Below, one piece after another: positions 9,082-17,806 of a stretch of 34,075 nucleotides of DNA. Below the pieces are notes generated by a model. It was not told the DNA's origin. It made no database searches and worked only from the letters and a program-made list of their open reading frames with translations. Positions within the stretch are counted from its first letter, which is position 1; every line of letters starts with the position of its first letter. The stretch spans positions 1-34,075 of the forward strand of contig NZ_JARACO010000031.1 of assembly GCF_028765575.1 (NCBI RefSeq), written 5' to 3'. The stretch comes from Aliivibrio sp. S3MY1. GTDB lineage: Bacteria; Pseudomonadota; Gammaproteobacteria; Enterobacterales; Vibrionaceae. The translations under genes were made by a program, and so were the position numbers.

Positions 9082-10752
9082 TTATTTTTCAATAAGAATC
9101 ACTCTGCATTCATAAGGTCTAAGAACCATACTCGACTGTGGTTTCTCCGCCTTCATATCTCCATAATTACTCAAAATATACTCTGTGCTTTGTCCTTGAA
9201 CATCAAGATATAACCCTACTTCATTGTCATAAAAGTTATGAGCGGCAATTAATCGATGGGTTTCATTTTCACGTTGATAGCAGAACAGCTCTTTATGCTC
9301 TGGCATCAAATCGACATAATCCCCAGTGGTAATCACATCAATATCTTTACGCAGTTGAATGAGTTTTTTATAAAAATAAAATACCGACTCTTGATTTTCC
9401 AATGCGGATTCTGCATTCACTTGTGGGTAATTGTTAGCCACAGATAACCACGGTGTACCTTGAGTAAAACCTGCATGGCTAGCGCTATTCCATTGCATCG
9501 GTGTTCGTGAGTTATCACGAGACTTTTGATCTAAGATCTCCAACATTTCAGCTTCGGATACTGATTTTTCTTGATTGACCATAATGTCGAACATATTGGT
9601 ACTTTCAAGATCTCGATATTGACCTATAGACGTATAATGTGGGTTAGTCATTCCGATCTCTTCGCCTTGATAAATATACGGTGTTCCTTGCATCATATGC
9701 ACTGAAGAGGCGAGCATTTTAGCGGATAATTCACGATATTCTTTGTCATTACCTAAACGACTCACCACTCTTGGTTGATCATGATTACACCAGAATAAAG
9801 CCCCCCAGCCTTTGCCATTTAAGCCAGTTTGCCAATGATTGAAGATCGACTTTAACGATAAAAAATCAAACCGGGCTTTAGTCCACTTTTCCCCATTTTT
9901 GTAATCAGCTTTTAGATGATGAAAATTAAATACCATTGATAATTCTTTACCACCTTGAGATGAGTACTGCTGACAATGCTCTAACGTGGTTGATGACATT
10001 TCACCTACGGTAACCGAGCCATACTTTTGAAAAACGGCGTCGCTGATCTCTTGTAGATATTGATGTACTTTAGGACCATCGGTATAAAAGCGTCGCCCAT
10101 CGCCACTTTTATCATTAGTAAATTCATGTGGCTTTGAAATAAGATTGATAACATCTAAGCGGAAGCCATCAACTCCTTTCTCAGCCCAAAAGCTAATAAT
10201 GTCTTTTACTTCTTGACGAACTTTGGGATTTTCCCAATTTAAATCCGCTTGTTCTTTAGCGAATAAATGTAAATAGTACTGATTTGTCGCGTCATCTAAC
10301 GCCCATGCATTACCACCAAACTTTGATTGCCAATTTGTCGGTTCTTTGCCATCAACAGGATCTTTCCAAATGTAATAATCACGATATTCACTTTCTTTAT
10401 TACCAAGCGCAGACTGAAACCAATGATGCTCTGTTGAGGTGTGGTTAACAACTATATCCATAATAATACGAATACCACGCGACTTTGCTTCTTCCAGTAG
10501 ATTATCAAAGTCAGTCATGGTGCCAAAACTAGGGTTAATCGAATAATAATCAGCGATGTCATACCCATTATCGATCATTGGAGATTGATAAATAGGTGTT
10601 AGCCAAATCGCATCGACACCCAATTTTTTAAGGTAATCTAACTTAGAAATAATACCTTGAATATCACCAGTACCTTTATCGCTACTGTCACAAAAACTTT
10701 TTGGGTAAATTTGATAGATAGTCGCTGTACGCCACCATTCTGAATTTGTCAT
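9082..10752 (-). CDS. treC: Trehalose-6-phosphate hydrolase
   Basis: TreC hydrolyses trehalose-6-phosphate, the product of TreB uptake, to glucose and glucose-6-phosphate in the cytosol. It is a GH13 alpha-amylase-fold enzyme: DIVVNHTS near 99-106, nucleophile D200 in GFRLDVIN, acid/base E251 in TVGEMSS and the third acidic residue in NHDQPR. Length from this start is 556 residues (E. coli 551). The frame extends upstream to 10785, but the ATG at 10752 has GAGAG upstream and begins at MTNSEWWRTATIYQIYP, the usual family N-terminus. It follows treB after an intergenic hairpin. Oligo-1,6-glucosidase is the closest alternative; the treB/treR neighbours decide for TreC. Confidence 0.93.
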   Translation of the reverse strand: MTNSEWWRTATIYQIYPKSFCDSSDKGTGDIQGIISKLDYLKKLGVDAIWLTPIYQSPMIDNGYDIADYYSINPSFGTMTDFDNLLEEAKSRGIRIIMDIVVNHTSTEHHWFQSALGNKESEYRDYYIWKDPVDGKEPTNWQSKFGGNAWALDDATNQYYLHLFAKEQADLNWENPKVRQEVKDIISFWAEKGVDGFRLDVINLISKPHEFTNDKSGDGRRFYTDGPKVHQYLQEISDAVFQKYGSVTVGEMSSTTLEHCQQYSSQGGKELSMVFNFHHLKADYKNGEKWTKARFDFLSLKSIFNHWQTGLNGKGWGALFWCNHDQPRVVSRLGNDKEYRELSAKMLASSVHMMQGTPYIYQGEEIGMTNPHYTSIGQYRDLESTNMFDIMVNQEKSVSEAEMLEILDQKSRDNSRTPMQWNSASHAGFTQGTPWLSVANNYPQVNAESALENQESVFYFYKKLIQLRKDIDVITTGDYVDLMPEHKELFCYQRENETHRLIAAHNFYDNEVGLYLDVQGQSTEYILSNYGDMKAEKPQSSMVLRPYECRVILIEK

Positions 10753-10771
10753 GTTTATTCTCTCAACCACT

Positions 10772-10818
10772 AAAAAAGAGAACACCTCTGTTCATATTCA
10801 CATCATTCAGAGGTGTTA
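10772..10818 (-). terminator. Hairpin with T run between treB and treC
   Basis: On the - strand, AACACCTCTG (opposite 10809-10818) pairs perfectly with CAGAGGTGTT (opposite 10781-10790) across an 18-base loop, and is followed by CTC and six T (opposite 10772-10780). It lies inside the tre operon, after treB and 20 bases before treC. It is probably a partial terminator or a 3'-end stabiliser for treB mRNA, setting treB above treC. Confidence 0.65.
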
Positions 10819-10840
10819 TTTCATATTTGTTTGTTACTGT

Positions 10841-12265
10841 TTATACCGCTGACACAGCTAGCTGATCTTTCGCCTGTGCGCGTTTATACATCGCAAGTGT
10901 CAATATTGCGGGAACAAAAATCGCGACTAGCATGGCAATACCATAAATGCCCCAATATTGTGGTTGTATAGAAAGAATACCGGGTAAACCACCAACACCA
11001 ATGCCGTTTGCCATCACACCGGCCCCACCACAAATAGCCGCTGCAATAGCAGAACCAATCATTGCGCTTAACATTGGAAATTTATATTTTAAGTTAATCC
11101 CGTACATCGCAGGCTCTGTCACACCAAGGTAAGCTGAAATCGCGGCAGGCACTGAAATGTCACGCTCGCCACTTTTCTTACTGATAATGATAATCCCAAC
11201 AACAGCAGACGCCTGAGCAATGTTTGATAATGCAATTAATGGCCAAATAGGTGTGCCGCCTAACTCTTGCATCAACTGTAAGTCAACTGCATTGGTTGTA
11301 TGGTGAATACCTGTAATAACTAATGGTGCATAGAAGAAACCAAAGATCACAGACCCAACAATAGCAAAATCTCCAGTCATAGCCGCTTTAGCAGCCATCG
11401 CTACCCCATCACCAAGCACTCGACCAAATGGACCGATAAAAGCGTGAGCTAAAATGACAGAAACGATAATTGAAACAAAAGGCACAACAACAAGATATAG
11501 ATAAGAAGGAACGATGCGCTTTAAATTTGTTTCAATAAAGGCCAGAGCAACCCCTGCTAGCATTGCAGGAATAACTTGAGCTTGATAACCGACCTTCTCG
11601 ATAACAAACAGGCCAAAATCCCACACTTCAGGTACTTCTTTACCAATCAGATAAGCATTCATCAATTGCGGTGATACTAAAGTCACCCCTAATGTAATAC
11701 CTAAAATTGGCGTCCCGCCTAACTTTTTCACCGTTGACCAACACACGCCAACAGGCAAGAAGAAGAATATAGCTTCACCAATCAACCATAAGAATGAATG
11801 AACGGTTGCCCAAAACTGGCTAATTTCAACTAAGGTTTGACCATCAAACATTTTTAGATCGCCAATGACGTTTCTAAAACCTAGGATCAAACCACCAGTG
11901 ATAATAGCAGGCAGTAATGGAACAAATATTTCAGCAAGATGCGAGATCCCCCGCTCTAAAATATTCATATTTTGACGAGCTGCGAGTTTTGCATCCTCTT
12001 TTGACTCACCTTTATCGCCTGAAAGTTCATTCAATATCTTAAATACTTCATCAACTTCAGTCCCAATGACGACTTGAAATTGCCCAGCGTTGGTAAAACA
12101 CCCTTTTACCATTGGGATTTTTTCAATCGCTTTTACATCAGCACCTTTGGTGTTATTTAATACAAAACGTAAGCGAGTCAAACAATGACTTACGCTAGCG
12201 ATATTTTCTGATCCCCCGATCAGTTCGATCAAACGTTGTACGTCCTTTCTCTCTATTTTACTCAT
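10841..12265 (-). CDS. treB: PTS trehalose-specific EIIBC component
   Basis: TreB imports trehalose across the inner membrane with phosphorylation to trehalose-6-phosphate. The EIIB domain is at the N-terminus, with the phosphorylation cysteine C28 in SVSHCLTRLRF; a multi-helix EIIC domain follows (from about residue 105), with conserved GFRNVIGD, GGTPILGI and SVPAAISAYLGVTEPAMYG. There is no EIIA domain, so EIIA-Glc (Crr) is the expected partner, as in E. coli. At 474 residues it matches E. coli TreB (473). The frame opens at 12337 and has an ATG at 12301, but MSKIERKDVQRLIELIGG aligns with the E. coli start, so I choose 12265. Two operators and a CRP-like site lie upstream. Confidence 0.94.
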   Translation of the reverse strand: MSKIERKDVQRLIELIGGSENIASVSHCLTRLRFVLNNTKGADVKAIEKIPMVKGCFTNAGQFQVVIGTEVDEVFKILNELSGDKGESKEDAKLAARQNMNILERGISHLAEIFVPLLPAIITGGLILGFRNVIGDLKMFDGQTLVEISQFWATVHSFLWLIGEAIFFFLPVGVCWSTVKKLGGTPILGITLGVTLVSPQLMNAYLIGKEVPEVWDFGLFVIEKVGYQAQVIPAMLAGVALAFIETNLKRIVPSYLYLVVVPFVSIIVSVILAHAFIGPFGRVLGDGVAMAAKAAMTGDFAIVGSVIFGFFYAPLVITGIHHTTNAVDLQLMQELGGTPIWPLIALSNIAQASAVVGIIIISKKSGERDISVPAAISAYLGVTEPAMYGINLKYKFPMLSAMIGSAIAAAICGGAGVMANGIGVGGLPGILSIQPQYWGIYGIAMLVAIFVPAILTLAMYKRAQAKDQLAVSAV

Positions 12266-12299
12266 ACCTTTGTCCACGTTGATTGTTATTCTCACACTC

Positions 12300-12315
12300 A
12301 TGGGAATGTTCCCAT
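12300..12315. promoter_or_regulatory. TreR operator 1
   Basis: ATGGGAATGTTCCCAT has perfect 7-base arms (ATGGGAA / TTCCCAT) around a 2-base centre and fits the GGGAAC-GTTCCC type of TreR site known in enterobacteria. It would lie just downstream of a -10-like TATACT on the - strand (opposite 12325-12330), a position suited to blocking transcription. Confidence 0.75.
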
Positions 12316-12355
12316 TTCGTTTTAAGTATAATGACAAAGATGAAACAAAAAATAA

Positions 12356-12371
12356 ATGGGAACAATCCCAT
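12356..12371. promoter_or_regulatory. TreR operator 2
   Basis: ATGGGAACAATCCCAT repeats the operator 1 arms with one mismatch (ATGGGAA / ATCCCAT). The centres of the two operators are 56 bases apart. The second site lies between the CRP-like site and the putative promoter, so joint binding or looping by a LacI-type dimer is plausible. Confidence 0.7.
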
Positions 12372-12373
12372 AA

Positions 12374-12389
12374 GGTGAATCAGATCACA
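12374..12389. promoter_or_regulatory. CRP-like site upstream of treB
   Basis: GGTGAATCAGATCACA matches TGTGA-N6-TCACA at 9 of 10 positions. If the treB -10 is the TATACT opposite 12325-12330, the site centre is about 63 bases upstream of the start of transcription, close to the class I CRP position of -61.5. This fits cAMP-CRP activation of trehalose use. Confidence 0.7.
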
Positions 12390-12413
12390 ATAACGCGTGT
12401 TTTTTAGACAATA

Positions 12414-13358
12414 TTAAAGAGATAAAGGCTGGGTTAGATGTGCAATACTTGCACTGGATTCTAATTGTTGTAAAAGCTGTTTGGCGGCGCTCTCCCCTGC
12501 ATATTGATAGCCTGGATTAATACTAATAATGTTGGGGAATAGAAATGAAAGTAGCTCATTACCACCAACACCAGTGATCTGAACATCATTACGTTGTAAC
12601 TCTTGGAGGCGCTTAGCAACCCCTAGAGCTAACGTATCACTAGCACAAACAATGGCTTGAATTTCATCATCAAGAACAGAATCAACTAACGCATAAGCAC
12701 TGTTGTGATCTAACTGTCCCGTGGCAAAATTAGGAGAAATATCATACTCTTGGCACCATTCAAGATAAGCATCCAAACGTAATTTACCCGTTGTTTTATC
12801 GCTAGGATCAACACCGACATACGCAATATTTGTTAAGTGTAGTTCAGAAAGGTAATGTAACGCTTGTCTGATAACGCCATGATTATCGTAATTAATTGAG
12901 CTCACCTTATCCGTGTCCATTGCGATCACAATAATTCGCTCATTCCAACGCTCAATTTCAGCCATATCACAGTCTGTAAAACCAAATAAAATGACACCAT
13001 CCACGCTGCGTTTTCTTAATACTTCTAAGTGCTCATTGGTTTTTTGAGTATCAAACTGGCTCTCCATGATCACGGCATCATAACCTTGCTGATAAATAAT
13101 CTCTAAAATGCCGCTAATGGCTTTATTTTCTGAAGGTGAATCAAGACGAGATGTGATGATCCCTATTACTTTTTGACTGCCACCACGCATACTCTGAGCG
13201 GATTTAGAGGGAGTAAACCCAGACTCTTTGATTATCTGTTCTACTTTGAAGCGAGTTTCTGGTTTCACTTTTGGATCATTGGTTAATACACGAGAAACCG
13301 TCGATTTTCCAACACCAGCCATTTTAGCTATATCAAGAATCGTCAATTTTTTCGTCAT
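12414..13358 (-). CDS. treR: TreR, LacI-family trehalose repressor
   Basis: TreR represses treBC and in E. coli is induced by trehalose-6-phosphate. The N-terminal LacI helix-turn-helix (residues about 5-24: LTILDIAKMAGVGKSTVSRVL minus its last residue) is followed by the hinge and a periplasmic-binding-protein-like domain. The segments SAQSMRGGSQKVIGII, YDAVIMESQF, GVILFGFT and TTGKLRLDAY line up with E. coli TreR, and the length is 314 (E. coli 315). It is the first gene of treR-treB-treC; the operators and CRP-like site lie in the 148 bases before the treB start. Whether treR is itself autoregulated cannot be seen: no matching palindrome lies in the 100 bases upstream. Confidence 0.94.
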   Translation of the reverse strand: MTKKLTILDIAKMAGVGKSTVSRVLTNDPKVKPETRFKVEQIIKESGFTPSKSAQSMRGGSQKVIGIITSRLDSPSENKAISGILEIIYQQGYDAVIMESQFDTQKTNEHLEVLRKRSVDGVILFGFTDCDMAEIERWNERIIVIAMDTDKVSSINYDNHGVIRQALHYLSELHLTNIAYVGVDPSDKTTGKLRLDAYLEWCQEYDISPNFATGQLDHNSAYALVDSVLDDEIQAIVCASDTLALGVAKRLQELQRNDVQITGVGGNELLSFLFPNIISINPGYQYAGESAAKQLLQQLESSASIAHLTQPLSL

Positions 13359-13643
13359 ATATTAAGTATCCAATAAGTAAAATTCAAAGTGCGATTATAG
13401 CTTATCTATTAAAATTCTAAACTGAAAATACTTACCTACAAGTATCTAATTTACATTTTCTTATATAACGAAAATATTTATTAGATTTTTGTAATATTAC
13501 ATCCCTATTGATATTAAGTTTGAAGCCAATCGAAGGTTATTAATTTCAACATCTAACTTCACCGAGAGTTTAATAATTTAATATTGAAATCATTAAATAA
13601 CGTGATATTACTTCAAAATACTCAACCAAAAATAGAGGTGTAT

Positions 13644-15431
13644 ATGTATAAAATTTTAACTCTTTCTATTGCAGCCCTTCTTGCTGGTTGTGGTGGAGAT
13701 AGCGATAGTGGTGGTGGAAGTAATGGCGGAAGTTTACACGTATTTAGCTCTTCACCACATGTTAGCGTACAGGGTAATGCGACAGAATCAACACGAGTAA
13801 TTATACCTGTAAACTCAAAAGGAACGACCTCAAAAAACCTCTATTTTGGTGCGTTTTATGACAGTATCGCTATCCAATCAATTTATATGAATATCACCTC
13901 AGACAGCACAGGTAATCTTGAGGTTGATTTTATTCCTGGTTACGCTGTTGGTGATGGACAATCAACACATAATGTCTCTATCAATTTTTGCTATGATGAA
14001 TATTGTAATGAACAAGTGTCTGGTTCTCCAATTAATGCCACCATCAATTATAACGTAAGCTTAGACGATGAAATTAGTATGGTAAGTGCAGAACCTACAA
14101 TAAATCGAGAATACAATTATGACGATACTAATATCACCGATAACTTCACCTCAAAAGAAATTTCAATTACTGGCAGTAATAGCAACTCAGTTATCTTAAA
14201 TCGGGGAAATGATAGCGACTTAATTAATAAATTTAATGTCACACAACGAGCTGGGTATTTCTTCGATCTTGCTCTAGGTTTAAAGTTACCAGGTAACCTA
14301 TCAGTTGGTACACATAGTAAAAGCTTTATGGTCAATGCTTGTTATGATGACGAATGTGCCTACCCTATCAAAGGAAGCCCACTACTTGTTCCAATGACCT
14401 ATAAAGTTAACTCTCCTATTGCTAGTGGTGACGAATCAATTGCCATAAATGATCCTCTTGCATTTGATTTCACAGTTAATGAAGCTGAATATATACAAGG
14501 GTTAGATGTTTTAGTTATGACATCAGTATCCCCTGAAAATGCCATCTACGTTTATGACATAAGCAGTAATACAACTGAAAAATTTGCACTTACAAGCTAT
14601 CCTAAAAACCTATCCGTTGATCACAGTGAAAAACAAGGCCGAATTGCAGTTAGTCAATATTATGGTGTTTTTATTATAGATTATAATAAAGCAAGTCCAT
14701 CCACCTCTTTCCAAAAACTTTTAAACTCAAATTCCAGCCAATCAAATATTGCAGTAAAAGGAGACTACGTTTATACGATAGATAGTGGATATAATTGGCA
14801 AGCTTTAGAGCGAATAAACATTAATACTGGTGATATTGAAACCAGTAATTCAAGCGAGTTTTATGGCGGGCCAATATTAAAAGTAACTCCAAATGGTGAA
14901 GCTTTGTATACACAAGATATAAACTCAAGCCCTCGCTCATTTTCAAAAGTCATATTAGATTCAGAACGTTGGGATGAGCAACCAAAATCAGATAGTTATC
15001 ATGGTACTTATGATCATGGTGATGATTTTTGGTTTGACCGGACTGGACATTATTATTATTCACAAACAGGAGATTATTTTTTCATCTCTGACTTTGAGTT
15101 TATGGATATGACTCACGTAGGGCAACTTCCATTACAAGAATATGTAAACGGTGTTGGCTTAGATGAAACCGCTGAATTAAAGCACCTTTTTGATACAGGC
15201 GCTTATCTATGGGTTATTGAAGAATACCCATTTAATATGATCAGACAACTACGAAAATCAAATAATGCAGAAATCACACGCTATGAAGAAAAAACCTCTA
15301 TGATAGATGGGGTAAATTACACAGAGTGGCCATTTTTTGTTTTTGAATCCAATAATGGTCATATTTTTACATTACAAAATGCTTATGACGGAAGCGACAT
15401 AAAGAGAACATCGCTACTTAAACTTCAATAA
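13644..15431 (+). CDS. Large lipoprotein with duplicated Cys-pair domains
   Basis: I do not recognise a named family. A lipoprotein signal is clear: MYKILTLSIAALLAGC, with lipidation cysteine C16 followed by GGDSDSGGGSNGG, a flexible linker. The residue after Cys is Gly, not Asp, so outer-membrane sorting is expected. Two similar domains of about 110 residues follow; each ends with a matching motif, FCYDEYCNEQVSGSP and ACYDDECAYPIKGSP, that is CYD-x2-C then GSP and a beta strand to xTYxV. The remaining ~330 residues look like repeated beta strands with YVYDI- and YTIDSG-type turns, suggestive of a propeller. The frame opens at 13584, but the ATG at 13644 has AGAGG (13634-13638) and gives the signal peptide. 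Length 595. It is monocistronic, with its own terminator. Confidence 0.85.
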   Translation: MYKILTLSIAALLAGCGGDSDSGGGSNGGSLHVFSSSPHVSVQGNATESTRVIIPVNSKGTTSKNLYFGAFYDSIAIQSIYMNITSDSTGNLEVDFIPGYAVGDGQSTHNVSINFCYDEYCNEQVSGSPINATINYNVSLDDEISMVSAEPTINREYNYDDTNITDNFTSKEISITGSNSNSVILNRGNDSDLINKFNVTQRAGYFFDLALGLKLPGNLSVGTHSKSFMVNACYDDECAYPIKGSPLLVPMTYKVNSPIASGDESIAINDPLAFDFTVNEAEYIQGLDVLVMTSVSPENAIYVYDISSNTTEKFALTSYPKNLSVDHSEKQGRIAVSQYYGVFIIDYNKASPSTSFQKLLNSNSSQSNIAVKGDYVYTIDSGYNWQALERININTGDIETSNSSEFYGGPILKVTPNGEALYTQDINSSPRSFSKVILDSERWDEQPKSDSYHGTYDHGDDFWFDRTGHYYYSQTGDYFFISDFEFMDMTHVGQLPLQEYVNGVGLDETAELKHLFDTGAYLWVIEEYPFNMIRQLRKSNNAEITRYEEKTSMIDGVNYTEWPFFVFESNNGHIFTLQNAYDGSDIKRTSLLKLQ

Positions 15432-15438
15432 ATAAAAT

Positions 15439-15470
15439 AAACGCACAAGTATAAACCTTGTGCGTTTTTA
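15439..15470. terminator. Bidirectional terminator, lipoprotein / nagZ
   Basis: An 11-bp stem (AAACGCACAAG at 15439-15449, CTTGTGCGTTT at 15457-15467) with a 7-base loop has T runs on both strands. It lies between convergent genes. Confidence 0.9.
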
Positions 15471-15503
15471 TTTATCTCTAAAAGCTACTCATTACTCAAG
15501 TGA

Positions 15504-16499
15504 TCACTTCTTCCAGCGATCATAAGCGCGGGTAACGATCTCATTCGCCGCTTTCCATTCCTTACTGTTTAATAACGTTTTTCTATCAAAGTGTTGTGTT
15601 TTTAATAGTGAATTAGCTTTTTCTACCGTTTGAATAGCTAAGTTATCTAATACTTCGACGGCTGATTTTCGATTGTTGCACATCAACACCATATCACAAC
15701 CTGCATCTAATGCTTGCTGAGAGCGCTCTGCAGGCCCACCCATGATTGTGGCACCTTCCATGCTCAAATCATCAGAGAACACCAAGCCGTTAAAGTTAAG
15801 CTGTTTACGCAATACGTCTTGCAACCAATAAGAAGACCCACTCGCAGGTGATGCATCATACTCAGGGTAGATAACATGTGCTGGCATCATCGCATCTAAA
15901 ATACCCGCTTCTATTTGTGCTTTAAAAATCGCCATATCCAATTCAAAAATATTGTCACGGTGATCATAAGGGGTTTCTAAATGGGAATCCGCGATCACAC
16001 CACCGTGCCCAGGGAAATGTTTCCCTGTCGTAGAAGTGCCCGCCGATTTCATGCCTTTCATAAAAGCGGTGCTGTATTTAACGATAGTATTAATGTCATC
16101 ACCAAATGCACGGTTACCAATCGCTTTACAATCAAAGCCATTATCTAATACAGGCGCAAACGTAAGGTCGATGTCATGAGCAACGAGCTCTGAACACAAT
16201 AACCAGCCTGCCGTTTTCGCTAACTCAAGGCCATTATCCATTTCAGCATACGCTTGCGCAGGTGGAATAAGCGTAAATTCATCTCTAAAACGCTGAACTC
16301 GGCCGCCTTCTTGGTCAACACCAATTAGAATTGGGCGCCCTGCCGCTTTACGAATAGAAGCGGTTAATGCTGCTAATTGCTTTGGATCATGATAATTTCG
16401 AGCGAAAAGAATTAATCCACCCACTGTTGGATGTTGAAGCAACTCGCGCTCTTCTGCATCTATTTCGTACCCTTCAACATCTAGCCATAACGGACCCAT
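15504..16499 (-). CDS. nagZ: Beta-N-acetylhexosaminidase NagZ
   Basis: NagZ is the cytosolic family 3 glycosidase that removes GlcNAc from anhydro-muropeptides during peptidoglycan recycling; its products can induce AmpC beta-lactamases in species that carry the regulator. Visible family motifs: [16 protein letters not shown] at the N-terminus, [11 protein letters not shown] at 61-71, KHFPGHG near 160-166 followed by DSH (171-173, the flexible catalytic loop), and the nucleophile in [10 protein letters not shown] near 243. Length is 331 (E. coli 341). The frame opens at 16511, but the ATG at 16499 has GGAG 6 bases upstream and begins [10 protein letters not shown] as in the family. It is divergent from anmK, which works in the same pathway. 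Confidence 0.95.
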   Translation of the reverse strand: MGPLWLDVEGYEIDAEERELLQHPTVGGLILFARNYHDPKQLAALTASIRKAAGRPILIGVDQEGGRVQRFRDEFTLIPPAQAYAEMDNGLELAKTAGWLLCSELVAHDIDLTFAPVLDNGFDCKAIGNRAFGDDINTIVKYSTAFMKGMKSAGTSTTGKHFPGHGGVIADSHLETPYDHRDNIFELDMAIFKAQIEAGILDAMMPAHVIYPEYDASPASGSSYWLQDVLRKQLNFNGLVFSDDLSMEGATIMGGPAERSQQALDAGCDMVLMCNNRKSAVEVLDNLAIQTVEKANSLLKTQHFDRKTLLNSKEWKAANEIVTRAYDRWKK

Positions 16500-16671
16500 A
16501 ACGTTCTCCAAATCGTCTTAATTTTTATAGGCTTAAAGTATCACGCCCTTTCTCATTTTAACATCTTATCTATGGAAATTTTGTGTCAATTGTGTGAGTA
16601 ACATAGATATTATCTCAACACTTTATGGCACAATAAACTCGTTAATTAATCCGTAGTTATGGAGTATCCAC

Positions 16672-17775
16672 ATGGAAAAATACATAGGCTTAATGTCAGG
16701 AACCAGTTTAGACGGGGTCGATGCGGTTGTCGTTGAGACAAATGGCACAAAAATCAACCTACTTGGTCATGCCGATTTCCCACTGGATCCTCAACTAAAA
16801 GCAGATTTACTGGCGGTTTGTACTGGGCAGCAAACTAACCTAAAAGTGATTGGAGAAATCGACCATCGTTTAGGTCACTTATTTGCGGATGCGACACTCC
16901 ATCTTCTTCATACACTCAATCTTAAACCAGAAGATATCACAGCCATTGGTAACCATGGACAAACGGTTTTTCATTCGCCTGACGCACAATATCCTTTTAC
17001 GATGCAACTTGGTGATAGCAATATCATCGCGGCTAAAACAGAAATTAATACCGTTGCTGATTTTCGCCGTAAAGACATGGCACTAGGCGGACAAGGCGCA
17101 CCATTAGTACCCGCTTTCCACCACACCTTATTTGGTAAGCCAGAAAGTACACACGTTATTTTAAACATTGGTGGCATCTCTAATATTTCTATTTTACAGA
17201 AAGACTCCCCTGTTATCGGTTATGACACAGGCCCGGGTAACATGTTAATGGATGCATGGATCACCAAGCACCAACAAGTAAGCTATGATAAAGATGGCGC
17301 ATGGGCTCGTAGTGGATCCGTAATTGATGAACTTTTGATAAACCTAAAGCAGCATAGCTATTTTGCTCGCCCTTATCCAAAAAGTACCGGGCGTGAGCTA
17401 TTCAACTTAGATTGGTTTTCTCAATATATTGAAAATACCCCTTATCTACCACAGGATGTGCAAGCAACGTTATTGGAGTTCACCGTAGCTACGATTGTCG
17501 ATCAGGTTCTAAAATTCCATGTTGGAGAGTGTGCAAAACTGCTCGTTTGCGGGGGTGGTGCTCATAACCAATATCTAATGGAAAGACTGCAATTCCATTT
17601 ACCAAAATGGGCAGTTGTTACCACTAACGACTACAATGTAGATAGTGACAATATGGAAGCAATGGCGTTTGCATGGTTAGCACATCAACGAATTCATGAT
17701 TTACCAAGCAACGAACCGGATGTGACGGGCGCTTCTCGTTATGCAAGTTTAGGTGTAATCTACCCGGCATCTTAA
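16672..17775 (+). CDS. anmK: Anhydro-N-acetylmuramic acid kinase
   Basis: AnmK hydrolyses and phosphorylates 1,6-anhydro-MurNAc to MurNAc-6-phosphate, the step after NagZ in wall recycling. The ATP-binding GLMSGTSLDGVD at 6-17, GNHGQTVFH at 93-101, the ALGGQGAPLVP segment and the catalytic aspartate D185 in GYDTGPGN are all present; the family CGGGAHN is seen near the C-terminus. Length 367 (E. coli 369). GGAG (16661-16664) is 7 bases before the ATG. The gene is divergent from nagZ and 31 bases ahead of a FhuF-like gene, which is probably cotranscribed. Confidence 0.96.
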   Translation: MEKYIGLMSGTSLDGVDAVVVETNGTKINLLGHADFPLDPQLKADLLAVCTGQQTNLKVIGEIDHRLGHLFADATLHLLHTLNLKPEDITAIGNHGQTVFHSPDAQYPFTMQLGDSNIIAAKTEINTVADFRRKDMALGGQGAPLVPAFHHTLFGKPESTHVILNIGGISNISILQKDSPVIGYDTGPGNMLMDAWITKHQQVSYDKDGAWARSGSVIDELLINLKQHSYFARPYPKSTGRELFNLDWFSQYIENTPYLPQDVQATLLEFTVATIVDQVLKFHVGECAKLLVCGGGAHNQYLMERLQFHLPKWAVVTTNDYNVDSDNMEAMAFAWLAHQRIHDLPSNEPDVTGASRYASLGVIYPAS

Positions 17776-17806
17776 ATAGAAATAATAATAATTTAAAGTA
17801 GCTCAT

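Noticed and set aside
12266-12337. Longer TreB N-terminus (starts at 12337 or 12301)
   Set aside because: The extension overlaps operator 1, and homology to E. coli TreB begins at the ATG at 12265.
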